Source: Cryobacterium sp. Y82
GTDB lineage: Bacteria; Actinomycetota; Actinomycetes; Actinomycetales; Microbacteriaceae
Reading direction: 5' to 3'
Assembly: GCF_002929495.1 (NCBI RefSeq)
Contig: NZ_PJJJ01000033.1
Span: forward strand, 174,086 to 238,085
DNA length: 64,000 nucleotides
Shown: one piece after another, positions 52,298 to 63,337 of the stretch
Position numbering within the stretch: position 1 is the first letter of the stretch
How the letters are laid out: the number at the start of each line of letters is the position of its first letter
Program-made: the position numbers and the translations under genes
Notes under the pieces: model-generated
The model's input: only the letters and a program-made list of their open reading frames with translations
What the model was told of the DNA's origin: nothing
Databases searched by the model: none

Positions 52298-53344
52298 ATG
52301 GTTTTTTCGGTGGCAGTGGCAGGCGCGAGCGGGTATGCGGGCGGCGAACTGCTGCGGCTGCTCGCCGGTCACCCTGAATTCGAGGTGCGCACGGTCACCG
52401 CGCACAGCAACGCCGGGCAGCGCCTGATCGACGTGCAACCACAGCTACGTTCGCTCGGCCACCTGACCCTCGTCGACACGACCCCCGAAAATCTCAGCGG
52501 CCACAACGTGGTCTTCGTGGCCCTGCCACACGGAAAATCCGGCGAGCTGACCGCGCACCTGCCTGCCGAGACCCTCGTGGTGGACTGCGGCGCCGACCAC
52601 CGGCTCGAGAGTCCCGACGACTGGGCCGCGTTCTACGGCGGCGACCACTTCGGTGCCTGGACCTATGGCGTACCCGAACTGCCCACCGCCCACGGCAAAC
52701 AGCGTGACAAAATCGACGGCGCGCGCCGCATCGCAGCGCCCGGCTGTAACGCCAGCACGGTTGCGCTTGCCCTAGCCCCCGGCATCCACGCCGGCGTGAT
52801 CGAAGCGCAGGACCTCGTCGCCGTACTCGCCGTGGGCCCGAGCGGCGCCGGCAAGAGTCTCAAGCTGCCGAATCTCGCGGCCGAGATCCTCGGCTCGGCC
52901 AACCCCTACGCCGTCGGCGGCACCCACCGGCACATTCCCGAGATCGTGCAGTCGCTGCGCTGGGCCGGAAGCACCACCGACGCCACCATCTCGTTCACGC
53001 CGGTGATCGTACCGATGTCGCGCGGCATCCTCGCGACGGCGACCGCCCGGCTGGTACCCGGAACGACTGCCGCCGCCGTGCGGGCCGCCTGGGAGAGCGC
53101 CTACGCCGACGAACCATTTGTGCACCTGCTCCCCGAGGGACATTTTCCACGCACGGCCGATGTGCTCGGCGCCAACACGGCGTTGATCGGACTGGCCGTC
53201 GACGAAGCAGCCGGCCGCGTCGTCACCATCACGGCCATCGACAATCTGGTCAAGGGCACTGCCGGCGCCGCCATCCAATCCGCCAACATTGCCCTCGGTC
53301 TGACCGAAACGCTCGGTCTGACCATGAATGGAGTTGCTCCGTGA
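52298..53344 (+). CDS. argC: N-acetyl-gamma-glutamyl-phosphate reductase
   Basis: A 348-residue NADPH-dependent reductase, third step of arginine synthesis. The Rossmann start [16 protein letters not shown], the catalytic cysteine in [16 protein letters not shown] (around residue 150), and the substrate histidine region [11 protein letters not shown] are visible. ATG 52298 follows TAGGTT by 6 nt. It is the first gene of argCJBDFGH; its stop overlaps argJ by 4 nt. Confidence 0.97.
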   Translation: MVFSVAVAGASGYAGGELLRLLAGHPEFEVRTVTAHSNAGQRLIDVQPQLRSLGHLTLVDTTPENLSGHNVVFVALPHGKSGELTAHLPAETLVVDCGADHRLESPDDWAAFYGGDHFGAWTYGVPELPTAHGKQRDKIDGARRIAAPGCNASTVALALAPGIHAGVIEAQDLVAVLAVGPSGAGKSLKLPNLAAEILGSANPYAVGGTHRHIPEIVQSLRWAGSTTDATISFTPVIVPMSRGILATATARLVPGTTAAAVRAAWESAYADEPFVHLLPEGHFPRTADVLGANTALIGLAVDEAAGRVVTITAIDNLVKGTAGAAIQSANIALGLTETLGLTMNGVAP

Positions 53345-54522
53345 GTGTCACCCTTCCCGCCGGTTTTGCTGCTGCCGGCGTCACGGCCGGCCTGAAAAAG
53401 TCCGGCGGGCTCGATCTCGCCCTCGTGCACAACCTCGGCCCGCTGCAGAACGCCGCGACGGTGTTCACCAGCAACCGCTGCCAGGCCAACCCCGTCATCT
53501 GGAGCACCCAGGTCATGAGTGACGGCCGGGTCAGCGCAATCGTGCTCAACTCCGGCGGCGCCAACTGCTACACCGGCAGCATCGGCTTTCAAACCACGCA
53601 TGCCACCGCTGAAGCCGTTGCGACCCGCCTCGACATCTCCTCCGGCGACGTTTTGGTCTGTTCCACCGGCCTGATCGGTGAACAGCTCAACCTCGACCGC
53701 ATCACCGCCGGCGTCTGGGACGCGACACTTTATATCAAAACGGATGACGCAACGACGCCCGCAGCCGGCCTTCTGGCCGCGCAGGCGATCATGACCACCG
53801 ATACCCGACCGAAGCAGGCCGCGCACACCTCTGCTGCCGGTTGGAGCATTGGCGCCATGGCCAAGGGAGCAGGCATGCTGGCCCCGGGGCTTGCCACGAT
53901 GCTCGTGGTCATCACAACCGACGCTGTGCTCGACTCGGCCGACCTCGACACGGCGCTTCGCGCCGCCACCCGAGTCACCTTCGACCGCCTCGACTCCGAC
54001 GGCTGCATGTCGACCAACGACACCGTGAGTCTGCTCTGCTCAGGGGCCAGCGGCGTCGCCGCCGACCAGAACGAATTCAACGCCGCCCTCGTCGAGATCT
54101 GCCGCGACCTGGTCTTGCAGTTGCAAAGTGACGCGGAGGGTGCCGCGCACGACGTGGCGATCACGGTCACCAACGCGGTCTCCGACGACGAGGCCGTCAC
54201 GGTGGCCCGCGCTGTCTCGCGCAGCAACCTGTTCAAGTCGGCCATCTTTGGCAACGACCCGAACTGGGGACGGGTGCTTGCCGCCGTCGGAACAGTGCCG
54301 GTGGAGCACGCCGCCTTCGACCCCTACGGCATCGACGTCGCCATCAACGGAGTACAGGTGTGTACCGCGGGCGAGCCCGACCAGCCGCGCGAGCTCGTCG
54401 ACCTGTCGGGCCGCGGCGTGACTGTGCTGATCGACCTGCATGCCGGTAGCGAAACGGCCACCCTATGGACCAACGACCTCACCCACGACTACGTCGAAGA
54501 GAACAGCGCATACTCGAGCTGA
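53341..54522 (+). CDS. argJ: ornithine acetyltransferase / N-acetylglutamate synthase
   Basis: A 393-residue protein that self-cleaves at the conserved Thr: the motif [16 protein letters not shown] places the nucleophile at T186. The two chains then form the active enzyme that recycles acetyl groups from N-acetylornithine to glutamate. If bifunctional it also makes N-acetylglutamate from acetyl-CoA; this cannot be settled from sequence, and argA is not seen here. C-terminal [15 protein letters not shown] and [17 protein letters not shown] are canonical. GTG start overlaps the argC stop. Confidence 0.97.
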   Translation: MSVTLPAGFAAAGVTAGLKKSGGLDLALVHNLGPLQNAATVFTSNRCQANPVIWSTQVMSDGRVSAIVLNSGGANCYTGSIGFQTTHATAEAVATRLDISSGDVLVCSTGLIGEQLNLDRITAGVWDATLYIKTDDATTPAAGLLAAQAIMTTDTRPKQAAHTSAAGWSIGAMAKGAGMLAPGLATMLVVITTDAVLDSADLDTALRAATRVTFDRLDSDGCMSTNDTVSLLCSGASGVAADQNEFNAALVEICRDLVLQLQSDAEGAAHDVAITVTNAVSDDEAVTVARAVSRSNLFKSAIFGNDPNWGRVLAAVGTVPVEHAAFDPYGIDVAINGVQVCTAGEPDQPRELVDLSGRGVTVLIDLHAGSETATLWTNDLTHDYVEENSAYSS

Positions 54523-54524
54523 TC

Positions 54525-55439
54525 ATGACCGAAACACCGAGAACTAACGCCGACGAGACCAGCCGGGCCGAAGCATCCGTCAAAGCGGCGACGCTGATCG
54601 AAGCGCTGCCGTGGCTCAAACGCTTTCACGACCAGATCATTGTCGTGAAGTTCGGCGGCAATGCCATGGTGAGCGAAGAGCTGCAGCGCTCGTTCGCCGA
54701 AGACATGGTCTACCTGCGGTACGCGGGTATCCGACCGGTCGTCGTGCACGGCGGCGGCCCGCAGATCTCCGCCATGCTGGCGCGCCTCGGCATCGAGAGT
54801 GAGTTTCGCGGCGGCTACCGGGTGACCACGCCCGAAGCGATGGACGTGGTGCGCATGGTACTCACCGGCCAGATCAATCGCGACCTGGTCAGTCACATCA
54901 ACCAGCACGGCCCGCTCGCCGCCGGACTCTCCGGTGAAGATGCCGGACTGTTCCGCGGACGACGGCGTGGCGTCGTCATCGACGGCGAAGAGGTCGATCT
55001 CGGGCTCGTCGGCAACGTCATCGGCGTCGACCCCGAAGCGGTGCTCGCCCAGCTCGCGGCCGGCCGCATACCGGTGGTCTCGTCGATCGCGCCCGATACG
55101 GATGTTCCGGGCCAGTCCCTCAACGTCAACGCCGACGCTGCTGCTGCCGCGCTCGCGATCGCGCTGGGCGCGGCCAAGCTCGTGATTCTCACCGACGTCG
55201 CCGGACTCTATCGCGACTGGCCGAACCGGGATTCGCTCGTGTCGATCATCGATGTGGCCGAGTTGCGGGGCTTACTGCCCGAGCTGGAATCGGGCATGAT
55301 TCCCAAAATGACGGCTTGCCTCGACGCGGTTGACGGCGGCGTCGCCAAGGCCGCGATCATCGACGGACGAGTGCCGCACTCGATCCTGCTCGAAATTTTC
55401 ACTGGAAGCGGCATTGGCACGGAGGTAGTACCGGCATGA
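54525..55439 (+). CDS. argB: acetylglutamate kinase
   Basis: A 304-residue amino acid kinase that phosphorylates N-acetylglutamate, usually the arginine-feedback point. Conserved [14 protein letters not shown] (phosphate-binding lysine), [18 protein letters not shown] and [30 protein letters not shown] are visible. The N-terminal extension (about 30 residues) is the helix type found in arginine-sensitive hexameric enzymes. The ATG at 54525 begins 2 nt after the argJ stop; no strong ribosome-binding site is visible, so translation may depend on argJ. Confidence 0.97.
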   Translation: MTETPRTNADETSRAEASVKAATLIEALPWLKRFHDQIIVVKFGGNAMVSEELQRSFAEDMVYLRYAGIRPVVVHGGGPQISAMLARLGIESEFRGGYRVTTPEAMDVVRMVLTGQINRDLVSHINQHGPLAAGLSGEDAGLFRGRRRGVVIDGEEVDLGLVGNVIGVDPEAVLAQLAAGRIPVVSSIAPDTDVPGQSLNVNADAAAAALAIALGAAKLVILTDVAGLYRDWPNRDSLVSIIDVAELRGLLPELESGMIPKMTACLDAVDGGVAKAAIIDGRVPHSILLEIFTGSGIGTEVVPA

Positions 55440-56617
55440 CTGAAGATTCCTGGCAGGATCGGTTCGCCGACGCAATGATGCGCACGTTCAGCCCGCCACT
55501 GGCCATGCTCGTTCGCGGTGAGGGCTGCTACGTCTGGGACGAGAAGGGCACGAAGTATCTCGACTTTCTGGCCGGCATCGCCGTGAATTCGCTCGGCCAC
55601 GCGCATCCCGAGGTCGTCGCCGCCGTCACGAAACAGATCGGCACGATCAGCCACGTCTCCAACTATTTCGCGACGCCGCCGCAGATTGAACTGGCCGAAC
55701 GCCTCAAGCGCATCACGGGCGCCGGTGAAACGGGCCGCGTGTACTTCTGCAATTCCGGTGCCGAGGCCAACGAGGCCGCGTTCAAACTGGCCAGGCTCAA
55801 CAACAAAGGACATCGCAGTCGAATCATCGCGCTGCACGACTCCTTTCACGGTCGTACCATGGGCGCGCTCGCCCTCTCGGGTAAGCCGCACATGCGTGAG
55901 GCGTTCGAGCCCGTGCCCGGCGGTGTCGAACACATTGACAGCACGATCAAGGCCCTTGAGGCGACCATCGACAACACCGTCGCCGCCCTGTTTCTCGAAC
56001 CGGTCAAGGGCGAGGCCGGCGTCATCGACCTGCCAGACGGCTATCTTAAGCGAGCCCGCGAACTGTGCACCGAGCACGGTGTGTTGCTCATCCTCGACGA
56101 AATCCAGACCGGTATCGCCCGCACCGGCGCCTGGTTCGCCTACAACCATGCTGACATTCTTCCGGATGCCGTCACCATCGCTAAGGGGATGGGTGGCGGC
56201 GTTCCCATTGGCGCGCTTGTCACCTTCGGGTGGGCCTCCGAGCTGTTCCGGCGCGGGCAGCACGGTTCGACCTTCGCCGGCAACCCGCTCGTCACGGCGA
56301 CCGCGAACGCAGTGCTCGGCGTGATCGAACGTGACGATCTGGCCGCCAACGCCGCCCGCCGCGGCCGCCAGCTGCGCGAGATCCTTCTCGGCTTTAACTC
56401 GCCTTGGATCGAGGAAGTCCGCGGGCGAGGACTGTTGCTCGGCATTGGCCTGACCGAGCCGGTTGCTTTAAAGCTCGGCGCCTCCGCTCTCGCCCAGGGT
56501 CTCATCATCAATGCCGCCAACGAGACGAGCATTCGCGTCGCCCCACCGCTGATCGTCGGGGATACCGAACTCGCTGACTTCACGGAGCGGTTCGGGCGAG
56601 CACTGGCCAGCCTCTAG
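55436..56617 (+). CDS. argD: acetylornithine aminotransferase
   Basis: A 393-residue fold-type I PLP enzyme. Key sites: [17 protein letters not shown] near the start, [16 protein letters not shown] (phosphate-binding), [28 protein letters not shown] and the PLP lysine in [17 protein letters not shown]. It converts N-acetylglutamate semialdehyde to N-acetylornithine, and may also serve succinyl-DAP transamination for lysine in some bacteria. ATGA overlap with argB. Confidence 0.97.
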   Translation: MTEDSWQDRFADAMMRTFSPPLAMLVRGEGCYVWDEKGTKYLDFLAGIAVNSLGHAHPEVVAAVTKQIGTISHVSNYFATPPQIELAERLKRITGAGETGRVYFCNSGAEANEAAFKLARLNNKGHRSRIIALHDSFHGRTMGALALSGKPHMREAFEPVPGGVEHIDSTIKALEATIDNTVAALFLEPVKGEAGVIDLPDGYLKRARELCTEHGVLLILDEIQTGIARTGAWFAYNHADILPDAVTIAKGMGGGVPIGALVTFGWASELFRRGQHGSTFAGNPLVTATANAVLGVIERDDLAANAARRGRQLREILLGFNSPWIEEVRGRGLLLGIGLTEPVALKLGASALAQGLIINAANETSIRVAPPLIVGDTELADFTERFGRALASL

Positions 56618-56718
56618 GCTGGACGAATCCCACTTTGCGCGGGTTGCGACCGGTGCGGGACTATTCACCGGGGGAGCAGCATCCGCTCACCTATTGCTCG
56701 ACAACCGAAAGTGACACC

Positions 56719-57648
56719 GTGACCCGCCATTTCCTGCGCGACGACGACATCTCCCCGGCCGAACAGGCCGAGATTCTCGATCTGGCCCTGGAGCTGAAGC
56801 GAGACCGATTCGCGGTGCGCCCGCTCGTCGGTCCGCAGACCGTCGCGGTTATTTTTGACAAGTCCTCCACGCGCACCCGGGTGTCCTTCGCGGTCGGTAT
56901 CGCCGACCTCGGCGGTAGCCCCCTCATCATCAGCACCGCGAACAGCCAGCTCGGTGGCAAAGAGACCGCCTCCGACACGGCCCGCGTGCTCGAACGCCAG
57001 GTCGCCGCGATCGTCTGGCGCACCTACGGCCAGGCTGGACTCGAGGAAATGGCGCTCGGCACGACCGTGCCCGTCATCAACGCGCTCAGCGACGACTTTC
57101 ACCCGTGCCAGCTGCTCGCCGACCTGCTCACCATCCGCGAACACCGCGGCGACCTCGTCGGCCAGACCCTCGCCTTTCTCGGCGACGGAGCCTGCAACAT
57201 GGGCCAGTCCTACCTCCTGGCGGGCGCAACTGCCGGCATGCACGTGCGCATCGCGTCTCCGGCCGGGTATACCCCGAACGACCAGGTGGTAGCGGATGCG
57301 ACGGCCATCGCCGCCCGCACCGGCGGCTCGGTTGCCCTGTTCACCGACCCACGCGAAGCCGTCACCGGCGTCGACGTGGTCATCACCGACACCTGGGTGT
57401 CGATGGGTAAGGAAGACGAGAAGGCCACCAGGCTCGGGGACCTCGGTCAGTATCGGGTCGATGCCGCTCTGATGGGCCTGGCCAAGCCTGGCGCCCACTT
57501 CATGCACTGCCTGCCGGCCGACCGCGGCTACGAGGTGACCGCCGACGTTATTGACGGGCCGCAGAGCATTATCTGGGACGAGGCCGAGAACCGACTGCAC
57601 GCCCAGAAGGCGCTGCTGGTCTGGCTGCTCGCGCAGAACGCGGCCTGA
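56719..57648 (+). CDS. argF: ornithine carbamoyltransferase
   Basis: A 309-residue transferase joining carbamoyl phosphate and ornithine into citrulline. The carbamoyl-phosphate motif SSTRTRVSF, the HPCQLLADL motif, ornithine-binding DTWVSMG and the HCLPADRG catalytic loop are all present. The GTG at 56719 is where conserved sequence begins ([11 protein letters not shown]); an ATG-free extension upstream is not conserved. A 101-nt gap from argD carries no clear promoter. The next gene is argG, so argR, usual at this point in streptomycetes and corynebacteria, is missing. Confidence 0.96.
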   Translation: MTRHFLRDDDISPAEQAEILDLALELKRDRFAVRPLVGPQTVAVIFDKSSTRTRVSFAVGIADLGGSPLIISTANSQLGGKETASDTARVLERQVAAIVWRTYGQAGLEEMALGTTVPVINALSDDFHPCQLLADLLTIREHRGDLVGQTLAFLGDGACNMGQSYLLAGATAGMHVRIASPAGYTPNDQVVADATAIAARTGGSVALFTDPREAVTGVDVVITDTWVSMGKEDEKATRLGDLGQYRVDAALMGLAKPGAHFMHCLPADRGYEVTADVIDGPQSIIWDEAENRLHAQKALLVWLLAQNAA

Positions 57649-57684
57649 CCGTCCCAGCCGCAGGCATCCGCGAGCGTCTTCGAC

Positions 57685-57750
57685 CGGGCCCGGGCCCGGA
57701 AACTGGGCCCACGATAGATCATGGGCCTGCTTTGCGGGCCCGGGCCCGGA
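57685..57750. repeat. direct repeat of a GC palindrome between argF and argG
   Basis: CGGGCCCGGGCCCGGA occurs at 57685-57700 and again at 57735-57750. Each copy is itself palindromic (CCGGGCCCGGGCCCGG core). Further CCGGGCGGACGACCGGGG follows at about 57767. It occupies the spot where argR might be expected, and could fold into a strong hairpin. Confidence 0.7.
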
Positions 57751-57798
57751 AAGAGTGAGGGAACCGGGCGGACGACCGGGGGCGCGGGCCCCAGCACG

Positions 57799-57828
57799 TA
57801 AACTTTAGACAGATCAAGATTTAGGGAG
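57799..57828 (+). promoter_or_regulatory. argG -10 candidate and ribosome-binding site
   Basis: TAAACT (57799-57804) and, after a short AT-rich leader, AGGGAG (57823-57828) 4 nt before the argG ATG. Unlike argC, this message would have a leader of about 20 nt. Confidence 0.5.
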
Positions 57829-57832
57829 AACC

Positions 57833-59032
57833 ATGGCGGAACGCGTTGTACTCGCATACTCGGGCGGACTGGATACCTCGGTCGGCATCGGCTGGCTCAA
57901 GGATGCTACCGGCAAAGAGGTCGTAGCCCTCGCCGTCGACGTCGGACAGGAGGGCGAAGACATGGACGTGATCCGTCAGCGAGCCCTCGACTGCGGCGCC
58001 GTCGAATCCATCGTCATCGACGCCAAGGACGAGTTCGCCAACGACTACATCGTGCCGACGCTCAAGGCGAACGCCCTGTATCAGAAGCGTTACCCGCTCG
58101 TTTCGGCCATCAGCCGTCCGCTGATCGCCAAGTACCTCGCCTCGACCGCAAAGGAACTCGGCGCCGACAGCGTCGCCCACGGATGCACCGGCAAGGGCAA
58201 CGACCAGGTTCGGTTCGAAGCGGCCGTCGCCGCCCTTGCTCCCGAGCTGACCTCGCTCGCCCCGGTGCGCGACTTCGAACTGACCCGTGACAAGGCCATC
58301 GAGTACGCGGCCAAGCACGACCTGCCCATAGCGCAGTCGAAGAAGAGCCCGTATTCCATCGACCAGAACGTCTGGGGTCGCGCCGTTGAAACCGGCTTCC
58401 TGGAAGACCCGTGGAACGCGCCGATCGAAGACCTCTACACCTACACGCAGGACCCATCGGTCACCCGCGCCCCCACCGAGGTTGTCATCTCGTTCGAACA
58501 GGGAGTGCCCGTCGCCATCGACGGCAAGAAGGTCTCCCCGCTGCAAATGATTCAGCTGATGAATCGCCTCGCCGGCGATCAGGGTGTCGGCCGCGTCGAC
58601 ATCGTCGAGGACCGCCTGGTCGGAATCAAGAGCCGCGAGATCTACGAAGCTCCGGCCGGTATCGCCTTGATCGCCGCTCACGAGGAGCTTGAAAACATGA
58701 CCCTGGAGCGCGACGTTGCCCGCTACAAGCGCGGCGTCGAGAGCAAGTGGGCCGAGCTCGTCTACGACGGCCTGTGGTTCTCCGGTTTGAAGAAGAGCCT
58801 CGACGTGTTTATCGAAGACACGCAAAAGTACGTGACCGGCGATATCCGCTTGAAAATGCACGCCGGCAGCGCCGTCGTGACGGGGCGCTCGAGCACGACC
58901 AGCCTGTACGACTTCAACCTCGCCACCTACGACACCGGCGACTCCTTCGACCAGACCATGGCCAAGGGTTTCATCGAACTGTGGTCGCTGCCGAGCAAGG
59001 TGGCCGCACGACGCGACGCCGCCGCGAAGTAG
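57833..59032 (+). CDS. argG: argininosuccinate synthase
   Basis: A 399-residue ATP-pyrophosphatase-type ligase joining citrulline and aspartate. The N-terminal P-loop variant [17 protein letters not shown], substrate-binding [13 protein letters not shown] and [15 protein letters not shown] are diagnostic. AGGGAG precedes the ATG by 4 nt and a TAAACT box lies upstream, so argGH may be transcribed independently of argCJBDF. argH follows after 9 nt. Confidence 0.98.
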   Translation: MAERVVLAYSGGLDTSVGIGWLKDATGKEVVALAVDVGQEGEDMDVIRQRALDCGAVESIVIDAKDEFANDYIVPTLKANALYQKRYPLVSAISRPLIAKYLASTAKELGADSVAHGCTGKGNDQVRFEAAVAALAPELTSLAPVRDFELTRDKAIEYAAKHDLPIAQSKKSPYSIDQNVWGRAVETGFLEDPWNAPIEDLYTYTQDPSVTRAPTEVVISFEQGVPVAIDGKKVSPLQMIQLMNRLAGDQGVGRVDIVEDRLVGIKSREIYEAPAGIALIAAHEELENMTLERDVARYKRGVESKWAELVYDGLWFSGLKKSLDVFIEDTQKYVTGDIRLKMHAGSAVVTGRSSTTSLYDFNLATYDTGDSFDQTMAKGFIELWSLPSKVAARRDAAAK

Positions 59033-60478
<1,446 letters not shown>

Positions 60479-60536
60479 ACCATGCCGATTCGGCGGCGCT
60501 CAGCTGGGCCTGCCTGCGAGGAGCAAAGCCGGTACG

Positions 60537-61136
60537 TTAGGTCAGGGCCATTGGTACGAGGGCGGCGCAGGCGCACGCCCAGATCAGGCTCGATAGGGTG
60601 CCGATGATGAACCGCTCACGCGATTCGGCCGCGGCCAACTCCGTGAAGCGGCCAACACCCTTGATGGCGACGACAACGGCGATCGCTTCGGGAAAACCGG
60701 CCAGGATCGCGCCGGCCACGGCGAGGCGTTCCAGGATGCCGATGGTCACGCCGCCGCGCAGCACCTCATGGGTCTCCGGATCGCTGACCCCGGCCATGGT
60801 GGGGGCGGGTTTGCCGGCGTTCAGCACCATGATTCCGCCATGCTGGCCCGGCGGTACCGAGTTGTTGGTGGCGAGATCGAGCGCCAGTACAGCGATCGGG
60901 CCGCCCCCGATCACGGCGAGGGCGACGGCGAGCATGCCGATCACGATACCGAAGGCGCTCGGGCCGGCGCCAACGGTCACCGCGGCGAGCAGGAGGGCAA
61001 CGACGAGACCTGCCATGGCCCAGATCGCGAAGATCTGTCGGTGCAGTTTGAAGGCGATCGCGGCGCAGGTGAGCGAGGCGAGCGTGACCAGAAGCAGGGC
61101 GACCCAGTAAAGAAATGTAAGGACGGTAAAGGTCAT
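60537..61136 (-). CDS. multi-spanning membrane protein coupled to SatD
   Basis: A 199-residue protein with about five membrane helices (roughly residues 4-27, 33-53, 58-88, 132-158 and 174-195) and a Gly/Pro-rich loop between helices three and four (NNSVPPGQHGGIMVLNAGKP). The C-terminal segment (GILERLAVAGAILAGFPEAI, AIKGVGRFTEL, IIGTLSSLIWA) resembles the end of DUF3307 proteins that co-occur with SatD; I am moderately sure. Its ATG overlaps the satD stop (ATGA), so expression follows SatD. Function is unknown; topology suggests a small channel, sensor or effector at the membrane. Confidence 0.72.
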   Translation of the reverse strand: MTFTVLTFLYWVALLLVTLASLTCAAIAFKLHRQIFAIWAMAGLVVALLLAAVTVGAGPSAFGIVIGMLAVALAVIGGGPIAVLALDLATNNSVPPGQHGGIMVLNAGKPAPTMAGVSDPETHEVLRGGVTIGILERLAVAGAILAGFPEAIAVVVAIKGVGRFTELAAAESRERFIIGTLSSLIWACACAALVPMALT

Positions 61137-61753
61137 GCGGAATTATCCGTTTCATTCGGGAGATGATCGAGCTGCTCCAGCAGCCTAACCAACGCCGGCC
61201 GCGCCGCCTGCTCAACCCGGTACTGCGCGGCTTTGAGCCGTTGGCTCACGGCACCGGTCGTGATTTCGAGTTCTGCAGCGATATCGATTTGGGCCAATCC
61301 GGCTTCGAATAGGTCGCCGGCCTGCCAGCCCTGTGGGGTTCGACGTTGACGCAGCAGCAGGAGCATGGTGAAGAGCGCCTCAACGCCGCCGGAGGCGGCA
61401 TATGTCGGGTCAACCTCGAGCGCAAAGTGCGCTTCGGTTCTTTTAGCGCGCAGCACGGCGTCGCGGGCCGCGATGAAAGCGCCGCCGGTGGCCTGTCTGG
61501 TCGACGCCGGTAGGGGAGTGCGCACGGTTCCGACACCGAGCCCAACGCTCCAATGGGCGGAACGATGCAGCGCGAGAATCGCGTCGAGCGTGGGCCGGGC
61601 CGCCGATAGGAGCAACTGAATTTCATCGCCGGCCGTCTGGTCGGGCGGCAGGCTGAACGCGTCGGGGCTCTGCGCCACGAGTTGCGCGATCATCTCCCGC
61701 GCGCGATCGTGATCGTTACGGCTGCCGATCTGGTCGGCGGTGATGACAAACAT
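61133..61753 (-). CDS. SatD-family protein (cyclase-like N-terminus plus helix-turn-helix)
   Basis: A 206-residue protein of the SatD family. The N-terminus MFVITADQIGSRND places D7 in a D-x-x-G-S pattern, and T-AGDEIQLLL has G42-D43-E44. A later stretch reads SVGLGVGTV...TGGAFIAARDAV (about 69-100). Together these recall the metal-binding Asp, GD-E hairpin and G-x-A-x-R helix of class III nucleotidyl cyclases, an inference only. The C-terminal part (about 150-190: AQIDIAAELEITTGAVSQRL) is a sigma-region-4/LuxR-like helix-turn-helix. SatD was first reported in acid-tolerance loci of streptococci; activity is not established to my knowledge. It is co-translated with the following membrane protein and has AT-rich inverted repeats upstream. 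Confidence 0.8.
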   Translation of the reverse strand: MFVITADQIGSRNDHDRAREMIAQLVAQSPDAFSLPPDQTAGDEIQLLLSAARPTLDAILALHRSAHWSVGLGVGTVRTPLPASTRQATGGAFIAARDAVLRAKRTEAHFALEVDPTYAASGGVEALFTMLLLLRQRRTPQGWQAGDLFEAGLAQIDIAAELEITTGAVSQRLKAAQYRVEQAARPALVRLLEQLDHLPNETDNSA

Positions 61754-61777
61754 GGTCTCAGGCTCCGTCCTGCATTC

Positions 61778-61828
61778 AGCCTAGTTAAGCCCACAGGCTA
61801 AATCAAGCTAATTGTAGGCTCTAACCTA
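61778..61828. promoter_or_regulatory. AT-rich inverted repeats between satD and tyrS (putative operators)
   Basis: The patch is rich in TTAGCC/GGCTAA-type half-sites: TTAAGCCCACAGGCTAA (61785-61801) and TAGG-CTCTAA-CCTA (61815-61828), with GCTAATTG between. It lies 25-75 nt before the satD start and about 70 nt before tyrS. The SatD C-terminal helix-turn-helix makes autoregulation plausible. Confidence 0.5.
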
Positions 61829-61884
61829 AAGTAATCTGCAAAGGAACGGATGCTGCCAGTACTTCGGGCAACTGCCCCGGCTGA

Positions 61885-61890
61885 TAATCT
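61885..61890 (+). promoter_or_regulatory. putative leaderless -10 box of tyrS
   Basis: TAATCT ends 7 nt before GTG 61898 and is the closest to TATAAT of all such boxes here. The spacer AAAGCGC has no Shine-Dalgarno. Confidence 0.58.
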
Positions 61891-61897
61891 AAAGCGC

Positions 61898-63199
61898 GTG
61901 TCAGACCCCACCATTCTTGCCCAGCAGACCAATGATCCCTCCTTCGACTCGGTGTGGGAGGAGATCAACTGGCGCGGGCTCGTGCACGTCTCCACCGACG
62001 AGACCGAGCTCAAGGCTCTGCTCGACGGTGACCCGATCACCTACTACTGCGGATTCGACCCGACCGCAGCGAGCCTGCACCTCGGTAACCTGGTGCAGTT
62101 GCTGCTGATGCGGCGCTTGCAACTGGCGGGACACCATCCGCTTGGCCTGGTCGGAGGCTCGACCGGTCTCATCGGCGACCCGCGTCCCACGGCCGAGCGC
62201 ACGCTCACCCCCGCCGACACCGTCGCGGAATGGGTCGGTTACCTGCAGGCGCAGGTATCGCGGTTTCTCAGTTCGGAGGGCGACAACGCCGTCACGCTCG
62301 TGAACAACCTGGACTGGACCGCGCCATTGAGCGCCATCGATTTCTTGCGCGAAATCGGCAAGTACTACCGTGTGGGCACCATGCTGAAGAAGGATGCCGT
62401 CAGCGCGCGCCTCAATTCCGACGCGGGCATCAGCTACACCGAGTTCAGCTACCAGATACTGCAGGGCCTGGATTACCTCGAGCTGTTCCGCAGCTACGGC
62501 TGCGTGCTGCAAACCGGCGGCAGTGATCAGTGGGGCAACCTCACGAGCGGAACCGATCTCATCCGTCGCGCCGAAAGCGGCACGGTGCACGCCATCGGCA
62601 CCCCGCTCATCACCAACAGCGACGGCACCAAGTTCGGCAAGAGCGAGGGCAACGCGGTGTGGCTCGACCCGAACCTCACGAGCCCCTACGCCTTCTACCA
62701 GTTCTGGCTCAACACCGACGATGCCGACGTGGTCTTTCGGCTCAAGGTGTTCACTTTTCTTTCCCGCGGTGAAATCGAGCGGTTCGCCGAGCTCGTCGAA
62801 AACGAACCGTTCCGGCGTGAAGCGCAGCGCCGGCTCGCACTGGAAGTGACCAGCCTCGTGCACGGGCACTCAGCGACGGATGCTGCCATCCACGCCGCCG
62901 AGGCACTCTTCGGTCAGGGCAACCTCGCCGAGCTGGATCCCGACACCCTCGAGGCTGCCCTGCGCGAACTTCCACACACCACGACGTCGCCGCACGCTAC
63001 GGTTCTGCAGCTGCTCGTGGACACCGAACTGTCGAAGAGTATCGGTGAGGCCCGACGCGCCGTACAACAGGGTGGGGTGTACCTGAACAACGAGAAGGTC
63101 ACAAGTGTCGACCTGACCATTGAAGGATCAGTGCTTCCAGGGGGAGTAGCGGTGCTGCGTCGCGGCAAGAAAACGCTCGCGGGAATTTTCGTCGAGTAG
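61898..63199 (+). CDS. tyrS: tyrosyl-tRNA synthetase
   Basis: A 433-residue class I synthetase. The HIGH motif is seen as HLGN in PTAASLHLGNLVQLL, and the KMSKS loop as KFGKS (TKFGKSEGNAVWLD). The C-terminal S4-like RNA-binding domain covers about the last 65 residues (SIGEARRAVQQGGVYLNNEK). GTG 61898 is chosen because TAATCT lies 7 nt upstream and the family sequence starts soon after; the frame continues 16 codons upstream. It charges tRNA-Tyr in the cytoplasm. No T-box or other leader structure is visible. Confidence 0.97.
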   Translation: MSDPTILAQQTNDPSFDSVWEEINWRGLVHVSTDETELKALLDGDPITYYCGFDPTAASLHLGNLVQLLLMRRLQLAGHHPLGLVGGSTGLIGDPRPTAERTLTPADTVAEWVGYLQAQVSRFLSSEGDNAVTLVNNLDWTAPLSAIDFLREIGKYYRVGTMLKKDAVSARLNSDAGISYTEFSYQILQGLDYLELFRSYGCVLQTGGSDQWGNLTSGTDLIRRAESGTVHAIGTPLITNSDGTKFGKSEGNAVWLDPNLTSPYAFYQFWLNTDDADVVFRLKVFTFLSRGEIERFAELVENEPFRREAQRRLALEVTSLVHGHSATDAAIHAAEALFGQGNLAELDPDTLEAALRELPHTTTSPHATVLQLLVDTELSKSIGEARRAVQQGGVYLNNEKVTSVDLTIEGSVLPGGVAVLRRGKKTLAGIFVE

Positions 63200-63337
63200 T
63201 TCTGCCTAGCGGCGTGTCATCCGCTGCCTGCCCGGGTATAACGCGCAACCCGTCAATACCGCTACCGCAGCGACAGTCGGCTTTGCGCGGGCGGGTCGGT
63301 TGCGCGGGGCGGCAGGTGGGGGTGGCAAGATGTCGTC

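Noticed and set aside
58211..58221. A tRNA T-loop-like GGTTCGA sequence (also at 19020 and 29463).
   Set aside because: All lie within strong protein genes and have no cloverleaf partner stems.
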